From an uncultured Lactobacillus sp. (lineage in GTDB: Bacteria; Bacillota; Bacilli; Lactobacillales; Lactobacillaceae), in contig CAJUNC010000005.1 of assembly GCA_910587695.1 (NCBI GenBank), positions 1 to 64,000 of the forward strand: DNA of 64,000 nucleotides, read 5' to 3'. The position numbers and the translations under genes are program-made. Under the pieces are notes generated by a model. That model was given only the letters and a program-made list of their open reading frames with translations, had not been told where the DNA came from and did no database searches. Each line of letters opens with the position of its first letter. Within the stretch, counting starts at the first letter, position 1. Positions 51,428-60,553 of this stretch are shown here, one piece after another.

Positions 51428-51796
51428 TCAACAAGATGTGTCAGACTCAAGCTCATCAACTAGCTCATAGACACGATTATCAGCTTCGTCATAGACACTG
51501 ATCGGTTTACCATCGACGGCATCGATCCGCAAATGATAGCCATAACCATCCAAAAAAATCAGTTCTTTAGTGGTAAGGGCCTGGACCTGTCCCGTAAGTT
51601 CGCGGTGGTCGATCAAAATACGCAAGTCAGTTGTGATCTCAAGACAATGAGTTCGATTACTTAATTCATCGATAAATTGCCAACTACCAGCATAGATCAG
51701 TGGTAGAGACATCTGTGGTTGTTTGCTTTTCTTGTTAAAATTGATCACGTTACTGAATAAAGTATGGCCTAAACTGATCAAGCCCTTGCGTTTCAT
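51428..51796 (-). CDS. DUF4828 family protein
   Basis: A 122-residue soluble protein: AGSWQFIDELSNRTHCLEIT and LTTKELIFLDGYGYHLRI are the conserved blocks of DUF4828, a family largely confined to lactobacilli and enterococci. Its basic N-terminal 25 residues precede a beta-rich domain. Function unknown. On the minus strand with GGAGGGG before the ATG at 51796. Confidence 0.75.
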   Translation of the reverse strand: MKRKGLISLGHTLFSNVINFNKKSKQPQMSLPLIYAGSWQFIDELSNRTHCLEITTDLRILIDHRELTGQVQALTTKELIFLDGYGYHLRIDAVDGKPISVYDEADNRVYELVDELESDTSC

Positions 51797-51976
51797 TGCT
51801 TCAACCCCTCCAATTTTCTTATTGAGTATAATATACCACGATTTATACCGTAAAAATAGTAAAATACCAGCAATATTTGAAAATGAAATATAATAGAAAT
51901 TTTGTCATACTTTTGGAATATTTTAACTTAAAAAATTGGGATAAATCAGCTTTTAGTACGCTAATATTTCGAAGTC

Positions 51977-51985
51977 TGTTATAAT
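51977..51985 (+). promoter_or_regulatory. Extended -10 promoter of the Gfo/Idh/MocA gene
   Basis: TGTTATAAT, 35 nt upstream of the ATG at 52020, with GAAAGGGG as RBS. No clear -35. Confidence 0.5.
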
Positions 51986-52019
51986 AAATACGAATGGAGA
52001 ATGAAAGGGGTTACTTATT

Positions 52020-53027
52020 ATGAAACTCGGGATCATTGGTACTAATTGGATCACCAAACAATTTGTTGAAGCTACAGAAGCTACAGGTGAATTTACTTTG
52101 ACCAGCGTATATTCAAGGAAAGTAGCCACAGCGAAAAAATTTGGTGCAGATTTCAAAAATGTAACAGAATATTTTGATAATTTAAATGAATTTTTTGAAC
52201 AAGGTACTTTTGAGGTGGTCTACATTGCATCTCCCAATAATTTGCATTTTGAACAAACCTTACAAGCCTTAAAAGCCAAGAAACATGTGATCGTTGAAAA
52301 GCCCATGTGTTCTAACCCAGCAGAACTCAAAGTCTTACAGAAATACTTGCATCATCATCCAGAACTTTATTGCTTTGAGGCAGCTAGACATTTCCATGAG
52401 CCGAATTTTCAAAGTGTCAAACAAGCGATCAAAGAGTTACCTGTGATCCAGGGGGCTAACTTGACCTATAAAAAATACTCCTCGCGTTATGATCAATTTT
52501 TAGCGGGAGAAGAACCAAATGTCTTTTCTCCTAAATTTTCAGGTGGAGCTTTGCAAGATCTAGGTGTATATCTTGTCTATGATGCGATCAGTTGGTTTGG
52601 GATCCCAGAAGATGCCCACTACTATCCAGTAAAATTACGCAACGGGATCGATGGCTCTGGGACTGCTATTTTGAACTATTCGGGCTATGATGTAGTCTTA
52701 AATGTTGGTAAGACAGCTAATTCATATCTACCTGGTGAAGTTTACGGTCTAAAAGAGACGATCGTGATGGATAATGCGGCTGAATTACAAAAAGTGGAAT
52801 TGGTCGATGCCACAGGAAATGGTACAATATTATCAGTGGATCCGGCTAAAAATCCAATGTTGGCTGAAGCAAAGGCTTTTGGAGAGGTTTTACGGGATAC
52901 GGATTCACTGCAAAATAAGCAGTTACAGCAGGAGTGGTTAGCCGTAGCCGTTGAAGTAAATCATATCTTGTATAAATTACGTCAAAGTGCAGGACTTGCT
53001 TTTCCTGCTGATGAGGTTGACCACTGA
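52020..53027 (+). CDS. Gfo/Idh/MocA family oxidoreductase
   Basis: A 335-residue NAD(P)-dependent sugar-type dehydrogenase. The N-terminal Rossmann motif is LGIIGTNWITKQF, with the cofactor-domain EKPMCSNPAE near residue 95 and a C-terminal dimer domain including the LQDLGVYLVYDAISWFG block. The second Gly of the classic GxGxxG is replaced, common in this family. Substrate unknown. It lies 11 nt before the DEAD helicase and is probably co-transcribed with it. Confidence 0.88.
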   Translation: MKLGIIGTNWITKQFVEATEATGEFTLTSVYSRKVATAKKFGADFKNVTEYFDNLNEFFEQGTFEVVYIASPNNLHFEQTLQALKAKKHVIVEKPMCSNPAELKVLQKYLHHHPELYCFEAARHFHEPNFQSVKQAIKELPVIQGANLTYKKYSSRYDQFLAGEEPNVFSPKFSGGALQDLGVYLVYDAISWFGIPEDAHYYPVKLRNGIDGSGTAILNYSGYDVVLNVGKTANSYLPGEVYGLKETIVMDNAAELQKVELVDATGNGTILSVDPAKNPMLAEAKAFGEVLRDTDSLQNKQLQQEWLAVAVEVNHILYKLRQSAGLAFPADEVDH

Positions 53028-53038
53028 GAAAGGTAAGT

Positions 53039-54295
53039 ATGAATCCAAAATTTGAGAATTATTTTAAAGAACAAGGCTTTAAAGACCTAACGCCGATCCA
53101 AGCAGGAGTTGCGCCATTATTAGCGCGCGGTGAGAGTGTGTTAGGATTGGCTCCGACTGGTTCGGGTAAGACTTTGGCTTACGCTTTGCCATTATTAGAA
53201 CAACTTTTACCTAAGGATGGTACGCAATTATTGATCTTAGCTCCATCGCAAGAATTGGCAGCACAGTTGACTAATGTGATCCGGCCATGGGCTAAGTTAC
53301 TTGAACTAAATGTCTTATCTCTGATAGGTGGTGCAAATGTCAAACGACAGATCGAAAAATTAAAAAAGCGACCTGAAGTTGTGATCGGGACACCAGGGCG
53401 GTTATTGAATTTGATCAGTGATAAAAAGCTAAAATTGCACAAACTAGAAGCGATCGTGATCGATGAGGCTGATGAATTGTTGAGTGAAGCCGAAACGTTG
53501 GCTGATTGTCGTGAGATCATTATGCATGCGCCTGGTGAGGTAGCTGTTTCGTTCTTTTCAGCTACTAAAGCCCCGATCTTATCGGAATTACATCGCTGGT
53601 TTGGGATCGAACCAACTGTGATCGATGTTCGTAAAGTTGATCATACTCAAGGTCAAGTGGAGCATTATCTATTAGAAGTTCCACAAAGAAAGCGTGTTGA
53701 TGCTTTACGCAGATTGGCGCAGTTAGATGAATTTTGTGCTCTGGTCTTTTTCAAGCAAACAGCTGAATTAAATGATGCATACGAAAAGTTAAAACATGCA
53801 CATGTCAACGTTGCGCGTTTGAATAGTGAACAGCGCCAAGTTGAACGTGAACAAGCTTTACGTCAATTGCGAAAAAGAGAAGTTGCTTTGTTATTGACCA
53901 CAGATGTAGCGGCTAGAGGATTAGATATTCCAGGGTTACCAGCTGTCGTGAACTATGATCTACCTAAAAATGTCAATACGTATATTCACCGAGTTGGACG
54001 TACGGGACGAATGGGTGCTGATGGGGTCGTCATTAACATAGGTAATGAACGTGATCTGCGGATGTTTAAGCAGTTGGTCAGAGAAAATGGTTATGAACTA
54101 GAGCCAGTCTACCTTTATCAACGGCAACTAGTTACTGATCAAAATAAGTTGGCCGAATTGAAGAAACAAGCGCCTAGTCGACCAGTTCGGAAAAAGACAA
54201 ATAAACCAGTGACTCAAACTGGATCCACTAAGAAAAAGCGGAAAAAGAACCGTAAACGTGACCAAAAAAATAAAGGAAAACGTAAGAAAAGTTAG
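53039..54295 (+). CDS. DEAD-box RNA helicase (CshB-like)
   Basis: A 418-residue helicase: the Q-motif (FKDLTPIQAG), Walker A APTGSGKTLAYALP, motif Ia, IVIDEADELL, the SAT motif FFSATKAP, and in the second domain TDVAARGLDIPG and HRVGRTGRMG. A 50-residue C-terminal tail is almost entirely Lys/Arg and Thr (KKKRKKNRKRDQKNKGKRKK), which would bind RNA. Probably acts in ribosome assembly or mRNA decay in the cold. Confidence 0.95.
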   Translation: MNPKFENYFKEQGFKDLTPIQAGVAPLLARGESVLGLAPTGSGKTLAYALPLLEQLLPKDGTQLLILAPSQELAAQLTNVIRPWAKLLELNVLSLIGGANVKRQIEKLKKRPEVVIGTPGRLLNLISDKKLKLHKLEAIVIDEADELLSEAETLADCREIIMHAPGEVAVSFFSATKAPILSELHRWFGIEPTVIDVRKVDHTQGQVEHYLLEVPQRKRVDALRRLAQLDEFCALVFFKQTAELNDAYEKLKHAHVNVARLNSEQRQVEREQALRQLRKREVALLLTTDVAARGLDIPGLPAVVNYDLPKNVNTYIHRVGRTGRMGADGVVINIGNERDLRMFKQLVRENGYELEPVYLYQRQLVTDQNKLAELKKQAPSRPVRKKTNKPVTQTGSTKKKRKKNRKRDQKNKGKRKKS

Positions 54296-54360
54296 ATAAC
54301 TGGTGCAAAGAAGATAAAGTGATATACTGAGAGTAAAGCTAGCAGAAAGAGGAAGAACAG

Positions 54361-54774
54361 ATGGAAATTTCAATGAATTTGAATGTTTCAGCCGAATATT
54401 TATTTCAGCGTTTGTTGGATACACTACTGTATGACATCAAGCAAGAAACAGGACGCGAATTGACTGTGGCTGAGTTACCTGATTTAAGCTATGCTACTAA
54501 GTTAGACCATCAGACCAAAGCTCAACTTAAGGTCATCAAGTTGATCCCAGGTCGCAGTTATCATTTGCAGATCCAAACAGATAATTATGTGAAAAAAGAA
54601 GCTTATGAATTGACACCGTTAGCTAAAGATCAAGTTAAAGTCGATTATCATGAAGAGAGCTTGGTCAAAAAGCCGTCTTCTAAACTACAAACTAAGATCT
54701 TCGCACCTTTAGCTAAGTGGATCAGGCGACATAATTTTATGAAATTACTAAAAGAGATCGAGGTCGGTTACTAG
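54361..54774 (+). CDS. DUF3284 family protein
   Basis: A 137-residue protein of the START/SRPBCC-like DUF3284 family found in lactobacilli and enterococci: MEISMNLNVSAEYLFQRLLD, then PGRSYHLQIQTDNYVKKEAY and IRRHNFMKLLKEIE. Function unknown. It stands between the DEAD helicase and the tRNA-Arg gene. RBS AGAGGAAG. Confidence 0.78.
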   Translation: MEISMNLNVSAEYLFQRLLDTLLYDIKQETGRELTVAELPDLSYATKLDHQTKAQLKVIKLIPGRSYHLQIQTDNYVKKEAYELTPLAKDQVKVDYHEESLVKKPSSKLQTKIFAPLAKWIRRHNFMKLLKEIEVGY

Positions 54775-54779
54775 GATCA

Positions 54780-54808
54780 TTGACTTTATAAGTGATTCTT
54801 CCTATAAT
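54780..54808 (+). promoter_or_regulatory. Promoter of tRNA-Arg
   Basis: TTGACT (54780-54785) and TATAAT (54803-54808) with exactly 17 bp between them, 35 nt before the tRNA. Confidence 0.8.
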
Positions 54809-54842
54809 AGAGTAGTCGTTTTTAATGACTATTCTATTTTTT

Positions 54843-54916
54843 GCGCTTGTAGCTCAGCAGGATAGAGCAACCGCCTCCTAAGCGGTAGGTCATCGGTTCA
54901 ATTCCGATCAAGCGCA
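54843..54916 (+). tRNA. tRNA-Arg (anticodon CCT)
   Basis: A 74-nt cloverleaf. Acceptor GCGCTTG/CAAGCGC, D-arm TAGCTCAGCAGGATAGAGCA, anticodon stem ACCGC/GCGGT with loop CTCCTAA giving anticodon CCT, and T-arm ATCGG-TTCAATT-CCGAT. The discriminator is A and the CCA end is not encoded. It decodes AGG. Confidence 0.96.
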
Positions 54917-55039
54917 TAATATATCTGTGTAATTAAGCCTTTTGAAATGTCCAAACACTTCAGAAGGCTTTTTAGTAGCTGATCTAGCCAGGATCCTTTA
55001 GAATCAAGATATGAACGATTTTGTGAAAGGATGAGTCAA

Positions 55040-55471
55040 ATGTTTAAAAATCTAGTCCAGGGTGCTTTGGGAAACTACTCTGAAGTCAGTGTGCGTGAAT
55101 TGACCCAAGAATATGGTGACTTTTTACTGACAGATGAAACGATCAGCAGTGGTTATAAACTAGTTCGCGATGCCTTGATCTTTACAAATTATCGGATGAT
55201 TTTTGTTGATAAGCAGGGGGCAACTGGTAAAAAGACCGCTTACCACACGGTCTATTTAGATGGGATAGTTGATGTGACGATCGAGACGGCGGGATTTGGG
55301 GTCGATGACAGTGAGATCAAAGTGACTGTTTTGGAAAATGTTTATCAAAAGCCACATAAGGAAAATTTGACAACAATGAAATTTGAATTTCCTAAGCGGA
55401 TCGATATTTTGCCACTCTATCGTTACTTATCCGAATTAGCATTGGCAAATCGGCAACGAATAAATAAATAA
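55040..55471 (+). CDS. PH-domain-like protein (YyaB/DUF1696 type)
   Basis: A 143-residue protein with a bacterial pleckstrin-homology fold: NYSEVSVRELTQEYGDFLLT, LIFTNYRMIFVDKQGATGKK and IDILPLYRYLSELALANR. PH-like proteins of this family form oligomers and have no settled role. The ATG at 55040 is preferred; an earlier ATG at 55031 abuts the GAAAGG box. Follows tRNA-Arg and ends at a hairpin at 55476-55505. Confidence 0.78.
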   Translation: MFKNLVQGALGNYSEVSVRELTQEYGDFLLTDETISSGYKLVRDALIFTNYRMIFVDKQGATGKKTAYHTVYLDGIVDVTIETAGFGVDDSEIKVTVLENVYQKPHKENLTTMKFEFPKRIDILPLYRYLSELALANRQRINK

Positions 55472-55475
55472 GGCT

Positions 55476-55505
55476 AAAGGCTGTAGATAAGACTGCAGCT
55501 TTTTA
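55476..55505 (+). terminator. Terminator after the PH-domain gene
   Basis: AAAGGCTGTAG pairs with CTGCAGCTTTT through two wobble pairs, followed by T residues. Confidence 0.65.
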
Positions 55506-55594
55506 TGTGCCTAAAAGGATAAGTGTAAAAGTTTGTACAGGCTGACTAAAAGTGCTACGCTCAAAGTGAGTTAATGATAAAGAAGGTAAGCAAG

Positions 55595-57061
55595 ATGTAT
55601 CAAACAGATTATCCACACACATTTCCGAAAGACTTTTTATGGGGTGGTGCTACAGCGGCAAATCAGATCGAAGGTGCCTTCAATGCTGATGGCAAGGGCC
55701 TGACGACTGCTGAAGTCGTAAAAAAGGCCACTGATAGGCGACAGATCTCAATGGAAAATGTGACAAGAGACTCCCTTAAAGAAGCATTAGCGGAGCAAAC
55801 AGTAGGTGATTATCCTAAACGGCGGGGGATAGACTTTTATCATCAATATCCAGCTGATATCAAATTATTTGCACAAATGGGCTTTAAAGCTCTACGGATC
55901 TCGATCGCATGGGCTCGTATCTTTCCTAATGGTGATGAAAAGAGTCCGAATAAAGCAGGACTGAGATTTTATGATGATTTGATCGCTGAAATGAAAAAAT
56001 ATAACATTGAGCCGGTCGTAACATTATCGCACTATGAGATGCCTTTGGGTCTGACCATAAAATATAATGGTTGGGCTAGTCGAGAAGCCATTAGTGATTT
56101 TATGCGCTTTACGCAAACTGTTTTTGAACGTTATAAAGATAAAGTCAAGTATTGGATCACATTCAATGAGATCAATACTGGTGTATGGGGGTTCCATGAA
56201 ACTGGGGCACTTGAAGATGGTTTGACCGAGCAAGAAAAATTACAACAACGCTATCAAGCTTTACACCATCAATTTATTGCCAGTGCCCTAGCAACAACGC
56301 AATTACATGAGATGGAGCCAGAAGATAAAATGGGATGTATGTTAGCACGTATGCAGACTTATCCAGCAACGACTGATCCAGCTGATGTTTTAGCTGCTCA
56401 GCAAGCAAATGACCAAAATTTATTTTGTACCGATGTTCAGGTCAGAGGAGAGTACCCTAATTACATGAACCGCTTCTTTGCTGAACACGGGATCACGCTC
56501 AAAATGGAATCTGGTGATCAAGCAGTTCTACGAGAAGGTAAAGTTGATTATTTGAGCTTTAGCTATTATATGTCGACTGTAACAGCTACAGGAGAAGATG
56601 AGGAACTAGGTAATTTTTCATATGGACTCAAGAATAAGTATCTAGAGGAAACTCCTTGGGGCTGGCAGATCGATCCAGTGGGGCTTAGGATATCTTTAAA
56701 CGAGCTGTGGGATCGTTACCAAGTGCCACTGTTTATCGTTGAAAATGGGGTCGGGATGCTTGAAGCACCAGATGGCAATGGCAAGATCCATGATGATTAC
56801 CGAATCGATTACTTGCGGGCGCATATCGAACAGATGCAAGAGGCGCTAGCTGATGGGGTGGATTTACTCGGTTACTTGATGTGGGGACCGATCGATCTGA
56901 TCTCATTTTCAACGTCTGAGATGTCAAAGCGTTATGGTTTTATCTATGTTGATCAAGATGACGAGGGTAAAGGAAGTTTGAAGCGGATTCCTAAAGACTC
57001 TTTTTATTGGTATCAAAAAGTGATCGCAACTAATGGCAAAGACCTTGATCGATTAAACTAA
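55595..57061 (+). CDS. GH1 6-phospho-beta-glucosidase
   Basis: A 488-residue family-1 glycosidase. It opens with FPKDFLWGGATAANQIEGAF, has the acid/base Glu in YWITFNEIN, and the nucleophile in LFIVENGVGM (usual ENGFG is ENGVG). A Lys/Tyr phosphate-binding region (DQDDEGKGSLKRIPKDSFYWY) near the C-terminus suits 6-phospho substrates from PTS uptake. No PTS gene is adjacent. The ATG at 55595 follows AAGGTAAG; an earlier start at 55574 is less likely. Ends at a terminator overlapping the stop. Confidence 0.92.
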   Translation: MYQTDYPHTFPKDFLWGGATAANQIEGAFNADGKGLTTAEVVKKATDRRQISMENVTRDSLKEALAEQTVGDYPKRRGIDFYHQYPADIKLFAQMGFKALRISIAWARIFPNGDEKSPNKAGLRFYDDLIAEMKKYNIEPVVTLSHYEMPLGLTIKYNGWASREAISDFMRFTQTVFERYKDKVKYWITFNEINTGVWGFHETGALEDGLTEQEKLQQRYQALHHQFIASALATTQLHEMEPEDKMGCMLARMQTYPATTDPADVLAAQQANDQNLFCTDVQVRGEYPNYMNRFFAEHGITLKMESGDQAVLREGKVDYLSFSYYMSTVTATGEDEELGNFSYGLKNKYLEETPWGWQIDPVGLRISLNELWDRYQVPLFIVENGVGMLEAPDGNGKIHDDYRIDYLRAHIEQMQEALADGVDLLGYLMWGPIDLISFSTSEMSKRYGFIYVDQDDEGKGSLKRIPKDSFYWYQKVIATNGKDLDRLN

Positions 57062-57092
57062 GGATAGGAGAAGCACTGTCCTTAGTTTTTTG
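57055..57092 (+). terminator. Terminator of the GH1 gene
   Basis: AAACTAAGGATA pairs with TGTCCTTAGTTT, followed by T residues. It overlaps the stop codon. Confidence 0.85.
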
Positions 57093-57126
57093 TTATTGTC
57101 TTGTAAGCAAAGACTAAAGCTAGATA

Positions 57127-57135
57127 TGATATAAT
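57127..57135 (+). promoter_or_regulatory. Extended -10 promoter of the methyltransferase/tadA operon
   Basis: TGATATAAT lies 43 nt before the ATG at 57178. TTGTAA at 57101-57106 is too far upstream to be an ideal -35. Confidence 0.5.
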
Positions 57136-57177
57136 TAGAAAAGTGAAGATAACTTGAAAAGGAAATTTGGTGACTGA

Positions 57178-57783
57178 ATGGAAAACTACTATTATTCAAA
57201 GAATCCAAATGTCGAACATGATGAGAAATACTGGAATTTTGAACTATTAGGACACGATCTTACTTTTGTAACAGATAATGGGGTCTTTTCCAAAAATACA
57301 GTTGATTATGGCTCACGTGTCTTGTTAAATGCTTTAGCAACGATCGATCTTACGGGTGCGATCTTAGATGTTGGTTGTGGTTATGGACCGATCGGCTTAG
57401 CTTTGGCCAAAAAAGCACCTAGCGTGACAGTCGATATGGTCGATGTCAATGAATTAGCGTTAGAATTAGCTCGAAAAAATGCGGCGCAAAACGATATCGA
57501 AAATGTCAATATCTTTGCTTCAAGCATCTATGAAAATATAACGAAGACAGATTATCAGTTGATCGTGACTAATCCGCCGATCAGAGCAGGAAAAACAGTC
57601 GTACATGAGATCTTGGAAGTTGCAAAAGAGCATCTAGCTGTCGGGGGCAAGTTAGTCGCAGTTTTACAAAAAAAGCAGGGTGCACCGTCTGCGAAGAAGA
57701 AAATGGAAGCAGTCTTTGGTAACTGTGAAGTTATCTTAAAAGATAAAGGTTATTTCATTTTACAGAGTGTGAAAGAAAGCTAA
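57178..57783 (+). CDS. Class I SAM-dependent methyltransferase (RsmC-like)
   Basis: A 201-residue methyltransferase with ILDVGCGYGPIGLALAK as motif I and IVTNPPIRAGK as motif IV (NPPF-like), typical of base-amino methyltransferases such as RsmC (16S rRNA G1207). The product is slightly shorter than E. coli RsmC because it lacks the duplicated N-terminal domain, as is usual in Firmicutes. It starts upstream of tadA with one base between the stop and the tadA ATG. Confidence 0.88.
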   Translation: MENYYYSKNPNVEHDEKYWNFELLGHDLTFVTDNGVFSKNTVDYGSRVLLNALATIDLTGAILDVGCGYGPIGLALAKKAPSVTVDMVDVNELALELARKNAAQNDIENVNIFASSIYENITKTDYQLIVTNPPIRAGKTVVHEILEVAKEHLAVGGKLVAVLQKKQGAPSAKKKMEAVFGNCEVILKDKGYFILQSVKES

Positions 57784-57784
57784 A

Positions 57785-58237
57785 ATGAAACGAGAAGAGT
57801 TTATGCAAGCTGCCCTAGCTGAAGCTAAGAAGGCTCAAGTTCTAGGCGAAGTTCCGATCGGTTGTGTCATAGTGTATCAAGGGCAGATCATCGGGCGGGG
57901 ACATAATTTGCGCGAAACGACCCAGCAAGCTGAAAAACATGCCGAGATGATCGCGATCGCGCAGGCTAATCAAGTGTTAGACAGTTGGCGCTTACCAGAA
58001 GCTGAGTTATATGTGACACTAGAGCCTTGTCCAATGTGTAGTGGAGCGATCATTAATTCGCGGATCTCTAAAGTCTATTATGGTGCAGCTGATGAAAAAG
58101 CTGGCACAGCTGGAACTTTGATGAATTTACTGACGGATCCACGTTTCAACCATCAAGTCACGGTGCAAAAGGGGCTGCTACAAGCTGAATGTGCGCAGAT
58201 CTTAAGTGATTTTTTTTCGAATTTGCGTAAAAAATAA
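57785..58237 (+). CDS. tadA: tRNA-specific adenosine deaminase
   Basis: A 150-residue zinc deaminase that makes inosine-34 in tRNA-Arg(ACG). Zinc ligands and catalytic Glu are in AEKHAEMIAI and LEPCPMCSGAI; ADEKAGTAGTLMNLL and FNHQVTVQKGLL are the tRNA-contact segments. Directly downstream are the SRP RNA and dnaX, the classical Bacilli order. Confidence 0.95.
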   Translation: MKREEFMQAALAEAKKAQVLGEVPIGCVIVYQGQIIGRGHNLRETTQQAEKHAEMIAIAQANQVLDSWRLPEAELYVTLEPCPMCSGAIINSRISKVYYGAADEKAGTAGTLMNLLTDPRFNHQVTVQKGLLQAECAQILSDFFSNLRKK

Positions 58238-58289
58238 AAATAATTGATTTAAAGACTGGAAATTTTATCTAATTTCATGTAATATAGAA

Positions 58290-58390
58290 TATGCCGTAAG
58301 GCCTTAGGGCAATGTTGTCCTTACGAAGCGTGTCAGGTCCGGAAGGAAGCAGCACTAAGTTTGGTTCAGCATGTGCCCTAAGTTAATATG
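58290..58390 (+). ncRNA. ffs: Signal recognition particle RNA (small bacterial type)
   Basis: The conserved domain IV loop GTCAGGTCCGGAAGGAAGCA is present, flanked by complementary arms CTTAGGGCA and TGCCCTAAG; the outer CTAATTTCAT/ATGAAATTAG can extend the helix. It forms the SRP with Ffh for membrane protein targeting. Located between tadA and dnaX, with its own terminator at 58399. Ends are approximate. Confidence 0.92.
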
Positions 58391-58398
58391 AAATTAGG

Positions 58399-58434
58399 CT
58401 CTCGGTCATTTAACGTTGATCGAGATTTTTTTTT
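58399..58434 (+). terminator. Terminator of the SRP RNA
   Basis: CTCGGTCA and TGATCGAG pair around a short loop, followed by nine T residues. Confidence 0.88.
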
Positions 58435-58463
58435 AAACTGAAAAAGAAAGGAAGCAATGGTTG

Positions 58464-60200
58464 ATGAGCTATCAGGCTTTATATCGTGTCTGGCGTCCGC
58501 AAGTTTTTAGTGATCTTGTGGGGCAAGAATTTATCACGAAGACGCTAAAAAATGCGTTGTTGACAAAACAGACGACACATGCCTATCTCTTCACCGGCCC
58601 GCGGGGAACTGGGAAAACTTCGGCAGCTAAGATCTTTGCTAAAGCGATCAACTGCCAAAACCAAAAAGACGGTGAACCTTGCAATCAATGTGAGACTTGT
58701 AAGGCGATCACAGCGGGACGGTTAAATGATGTGATCGAGATCGATGCGGCCTCAAATAATGGGGTCGAAGAGATCCGAGATATTCGCGATAAGGCTAAAT
58801 ACGCTCCAACACAAGCGGATTACAAAGTCTATATCATCGATGAAGTTCACATGCTGTCGACCGGAGCTTTTAATGCATTACTAAAAACGTTAGAAGAACC
58901 ACCCGCCAATGTCGTCTTTATCCTAGCGACGACCGAGCCACATAAGATCCCAACGACGATCATTTCGCGGACCCAGCGGTTTGATTTTCGCCGGATCACC
59001 CCACAAGCGATCTTAAAACGGATGGAGTATATCCTACAGCAAAAAGGCTTTACCTATGATGAAGCAGCACTCAAAGTGATCGCCAAGGCTGCTGAAGGTG
59101 GGATGCGGGATGCGTTGAGTATTTTAGATCAGGTGTTATCCTTTGGCGATAACCAAGTGACGTTGGATAATGCGCTACTTGTCACCGGAAGTGTTACACG
59201 TGATAACTTGACTAAGTATCTGCATCAAGTTGTGGCTAAAGATACGAGTAGTGCTTTGGCTACGATCCATGAGATCTTGGAAGACGGTAAGGATGCCAAG
59301 CGTTTGATCGAGGATCTGATCAACTATTGTCGCGATCTTTTATTGTATCAACAAGCACCAAAGCTCGTCGAAGAAAGCGAGTTAGGGATGCTCGATGATG
59401 ATTTTAAAAAATTCGCAAGTGAGGTCGATCCAGAACAGCTCTATCAAATGATCGATATTTTAAATGAGCAACAAGAAAATATGCGTTTTACTGTTCATGA
59501 AGCGATCTATTTAGAAGTGTTGACGGTCAAATTGTCAAGGTTACAGGTCACAAGTGCACCAGTCGCAATGCAGGTGACATCAGATCCAGCAACTGATGCT
59601 AAAATGTCACAGTTACAAAAGCAACTCAATGCATTAGAGCAAAGTTTCAAACAGCTTCAAACTTCGGGTGTACCTGCTAAAGCGCAGACACCACCAAGAT
59701 CAAACCGTAAAGCTACTAAGCAAAATGGTGAGTTGAAGCTGAATTTGAGTAAGATCTATGAAGTCTTAGATCAAGCTTCTAAGCAAGACTTGATGCAGGT
59801 TCGTCAAGTTTGGGGCGATCTGATGAATATGTTGAATGTGACTCAACGGGCAATGATGCAAGTTGCCAAGCCAGTCGCAGCTAGCCCAGATGGGATCGTG
59901 ATCGGTTTTGAATACGATATCTTATGCCAACGTGCCCTTGAAAATCAAGAACTCCAAGATGTTTTGGGTAATGGGCTGAGTCGTTTACTCGGTGCAGCCC
60001 CACATTTGATCTTTATCCCAGGTAATCGTTGGCCTGAGATCAGGAGCCACTATTTGAGTGAACATGGTGATGTCAGGCAAAAAGCACCTGAAAGTGACGA
60101 ACAAGTGATCCAATCACCGGTACAGTCAGTTGTGCCTGAAGTCGTTGCTAAGGCACAAGAACTCTTTGGGGAACAATTAGTTGAAGTCAAAAATGATTAG
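58464..60200 (+). CDS. dnaX: DNA polymerase III subunits gamma/tau
   Basis: A 578-residue clamp-loader ATPase: Walker A FTGPRGTGKTSAAK, a zinc module (CQNQKDGEPCNQCETC), Walker B YIIDEVHML, sensor-1 ATTEPHKIP and GGMRDALSILDQ. The Gln/Ala-rich tau tail is about residues 360-578. No programmed-frameshift heptamer of the E. coli type is obvious. The ATG at 58464 gives the standard MSYQALYRVWRPQ start. First gene of dnaX-ebfC-recR. Confidence 0.96.
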   Translation: MSYQALYRVWRPQVFSDLVGQEFITKTLKNALLTKQTTHAYLFTGPRGTGKTSAAKIFAKAINCQNQKDGEPCNQCETCKAITAGRLNDVIEIDAASNNGVEEIRDIRDKAKYAPTQADYKVYIIDEVHMLSTGAFNALLKTLEEPPANVVFILATTEPHKIPTTIISRTQRFDFRRITPQAILKRMEYILQQKGFTYDEAALKVIAKAAEGGMRDALSILDQVLSFGDNQVTLDNALLVTGSVTRDNLTKYLHQVVAKDTSSALATIHEILEDGKDAKRLIEDLINYCRDLLLYQQAPKLVEESELGMLDDDFKKFASEVDPEQLYQMIDILNEQQENMRFTVHEAIYLEVLTVKLSRLQVTSAPVAMQVTSDPATDAKMSQLQKQLNALEQSFKQLQTSGVPAKAQTPPRSNRKATKQNGELKLNLSKIYEVLDQASKQDLMQVRQVWGDLMNMLNVTQRAMMQVAKPVAASPDGIVIGFEYDILCQRALENQELQDVLGNGLSRLLGAAPHLIFIPGNRWPEIRSHYLSEHGDVRQKAPESDEQVIQSPVQSVVPEVVAKAQELFGEQLVEVKND

Positions 60201-60221
60201 AATTTGAAAGGATGATTTATT

Positions 60222-60533
60222 ATGATGCGTGGAATGAACATGCAAGGTATGATGAAACAAATGCAAAAATTGCAAAAGCAAATGCAAAAGGATCAAGAAG
60301 AATTACATGCAACGATCTTTGAAGGTCATGCTTCTGATGATGCGGTAGTAGTCAAATTTACTGGTGATCACAAGATGACTGATATTGCGATCAAAGAAGA
60401 AGCTGTCGATCCGGATGATATTGATATGTTACAAGATCTAGTTATCATGGCTGTTAACGATGCGATGGCTAAGATCGATGACCAAACGCAAAAAACAATG
60501 GGTAAATATTCCCGCAATATGCCTGGCTTTTAA
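60222..60533 (+). CDS. YbaB/EbfC family nucleoid-associated protein
   Basis: A 103-residue DNA-binding protein with a Met/Gln/Lys-rich N-terminus (NMQGMMKQMQKLQKQMQKDQ) and the conserved DLVIMAVNDAMAKIDDQTQ helix. It forms tweezer-like dimers that bind DNA and may affect nucleoid shape or recombination. It sits between dnaX and recR as in most bacteria. Confidence 0.93.
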   Translation: MMRGMNMQGMMKQMQKLQKQMQKDQEELHATIFEGHASDDAVVVKFTGDHKMTDIAIKEEAVDPDDIDMLQDLVIMAVNDAMAKIDDQTQKTMGKYSRNMPGF

Positions 60534-60553
60534 GCGCGAAAGAAGGTTAGACG

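Noticed and set aside
58464..60200. Programmed frameshift in dnaX
   Set aside because: No A-AAA-AAG type slippery heptamer with a following stem is evident near the usual site.
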